Positions 63,925 to 64,000 of a stretch of 64,000 nucleotides of DNA are shown here, piece after piece; the first letter of the stretch is position 1, and each line of letters begins with the position of its first letter. The stretch spans positions 12,490,501 to 12,554,500 of the forward strand of contig NC_134963.1 of assembly GCF_965638725.1 (NCBI RefSeq), written 5' to 3'. The notes beneath the pieces are model-generated. The model was not told the DNA's origin, made no database searches, and saw nothing but the letters and a program-made list of their open reading frames with translations. The position numbers were made by a program, and so were the translations under genes. This DNA is from Aptenodytes patagonicus. Its lineage: Eukaryota; Chordata; Aves; Sphenisciformes; Spheniscidae.

Positions 63925-64000
63925 TTACTGAGTGGAGGATGCCATCTGCGTGGAGATGAAGGTCTCGATGACGTTGTGAGTGGATGGCAGCAGCTGACTG
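63925..64000 (-). CDS. HNF1A: HNF1A, C-terminal end of last exon (partial)
   Basis: The minus strand, read from the right edge, gives SQLLPSTHN, then [15 protein letters not shown] and TAA at 63927-63925. This matches the C-terminus of hepatocyte nuclear factor 1-alpha (human ...[23 protein letters not shown], as recalled), a POU-homeodomain transcription factor of liver, gut, kidney and pancreas. Only the last 24 or so residues of its transactivation domain are in the window; the rest lies to the right. Convergence with CUSTOS is the arrangement at human 12q24, which supports both calls. Confidence 0.93.
   Translation of the reverse strand, partial: [24 protein letters not shown]

Overview
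This window is vertebrate nuclear DNA, almost certainly from a bird. Genes are split into short GT-AG exons, promoters sit in CpG islands, the interspersed repeats are CR1 LINEs (with the characteristic 3' end GGTTGGAAGGGACC on the reverse strand), and there is an LTR of a type I recognise as common in avian genomes. Five protein-coding genes could be assembled by hand from exon translations and matching splice phases. Two of them are partial at the window edges.

Layout, left to right. (1) 1-2230 (+): last coding exon (605-812) and 3' UTR of PIK3IP1. (2) 4932-35526 (-): the complete coding sequence of LIMK2 in 16 exons (642 codons: two LIM domains, PDZ, kinase), plus an alternative first exon at 23895-23947 that gives the single-LIM isoform. 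Its CpG-island promoter lies at about 34850-36030. PIK3IP1 and LIMK2 are convergent. (3) 38599-46804 (-): the complete coding sequence of RNF185 (194 codons, RING plus two membrane segments) in six coding exons, one of them only 19 nt. Its 3' UTR ends about 550 bp upstream of the LIMK2 start, and its promoter is probably the CpG island at 51990-52870. (4) 52900-57100: gene-poor spacer with an ERV LTR (54511-55055) and a long TA microsatellite. (5) 57395-60957 (+): complete CUSTOS (C12orf43) in six exons, 267 codons. (6) 63925-64000 (-): the final codons of HNF1A, convergent with CUSTOS.

The first three genes match human 22q12 (RNF185, LIMK2, PIK3IP1) and the last two match human 12q24 (CUSTOS, HNF1A). 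The window therefore spans a junction that is intact here and lies on two chromosomes in human. The genes do not form a pathway. LIMK2 controls actin via cofilin, PIK3IP1 restrains PI3K, RNF185 is an ER ubiquitin ligase, CUSTOS acts in Wnt/beta-catenin signalling and HNF1A is a liver, gut and pancreas transcription factor.

I found no new gene system. The best leads are the RNF185 microexon, the alternative LIMK2 start exon, a duplicated ZNF143-like promoter element at CUSTOS, an unassigned exon-like reading frame near 62952, and the gene order itself.
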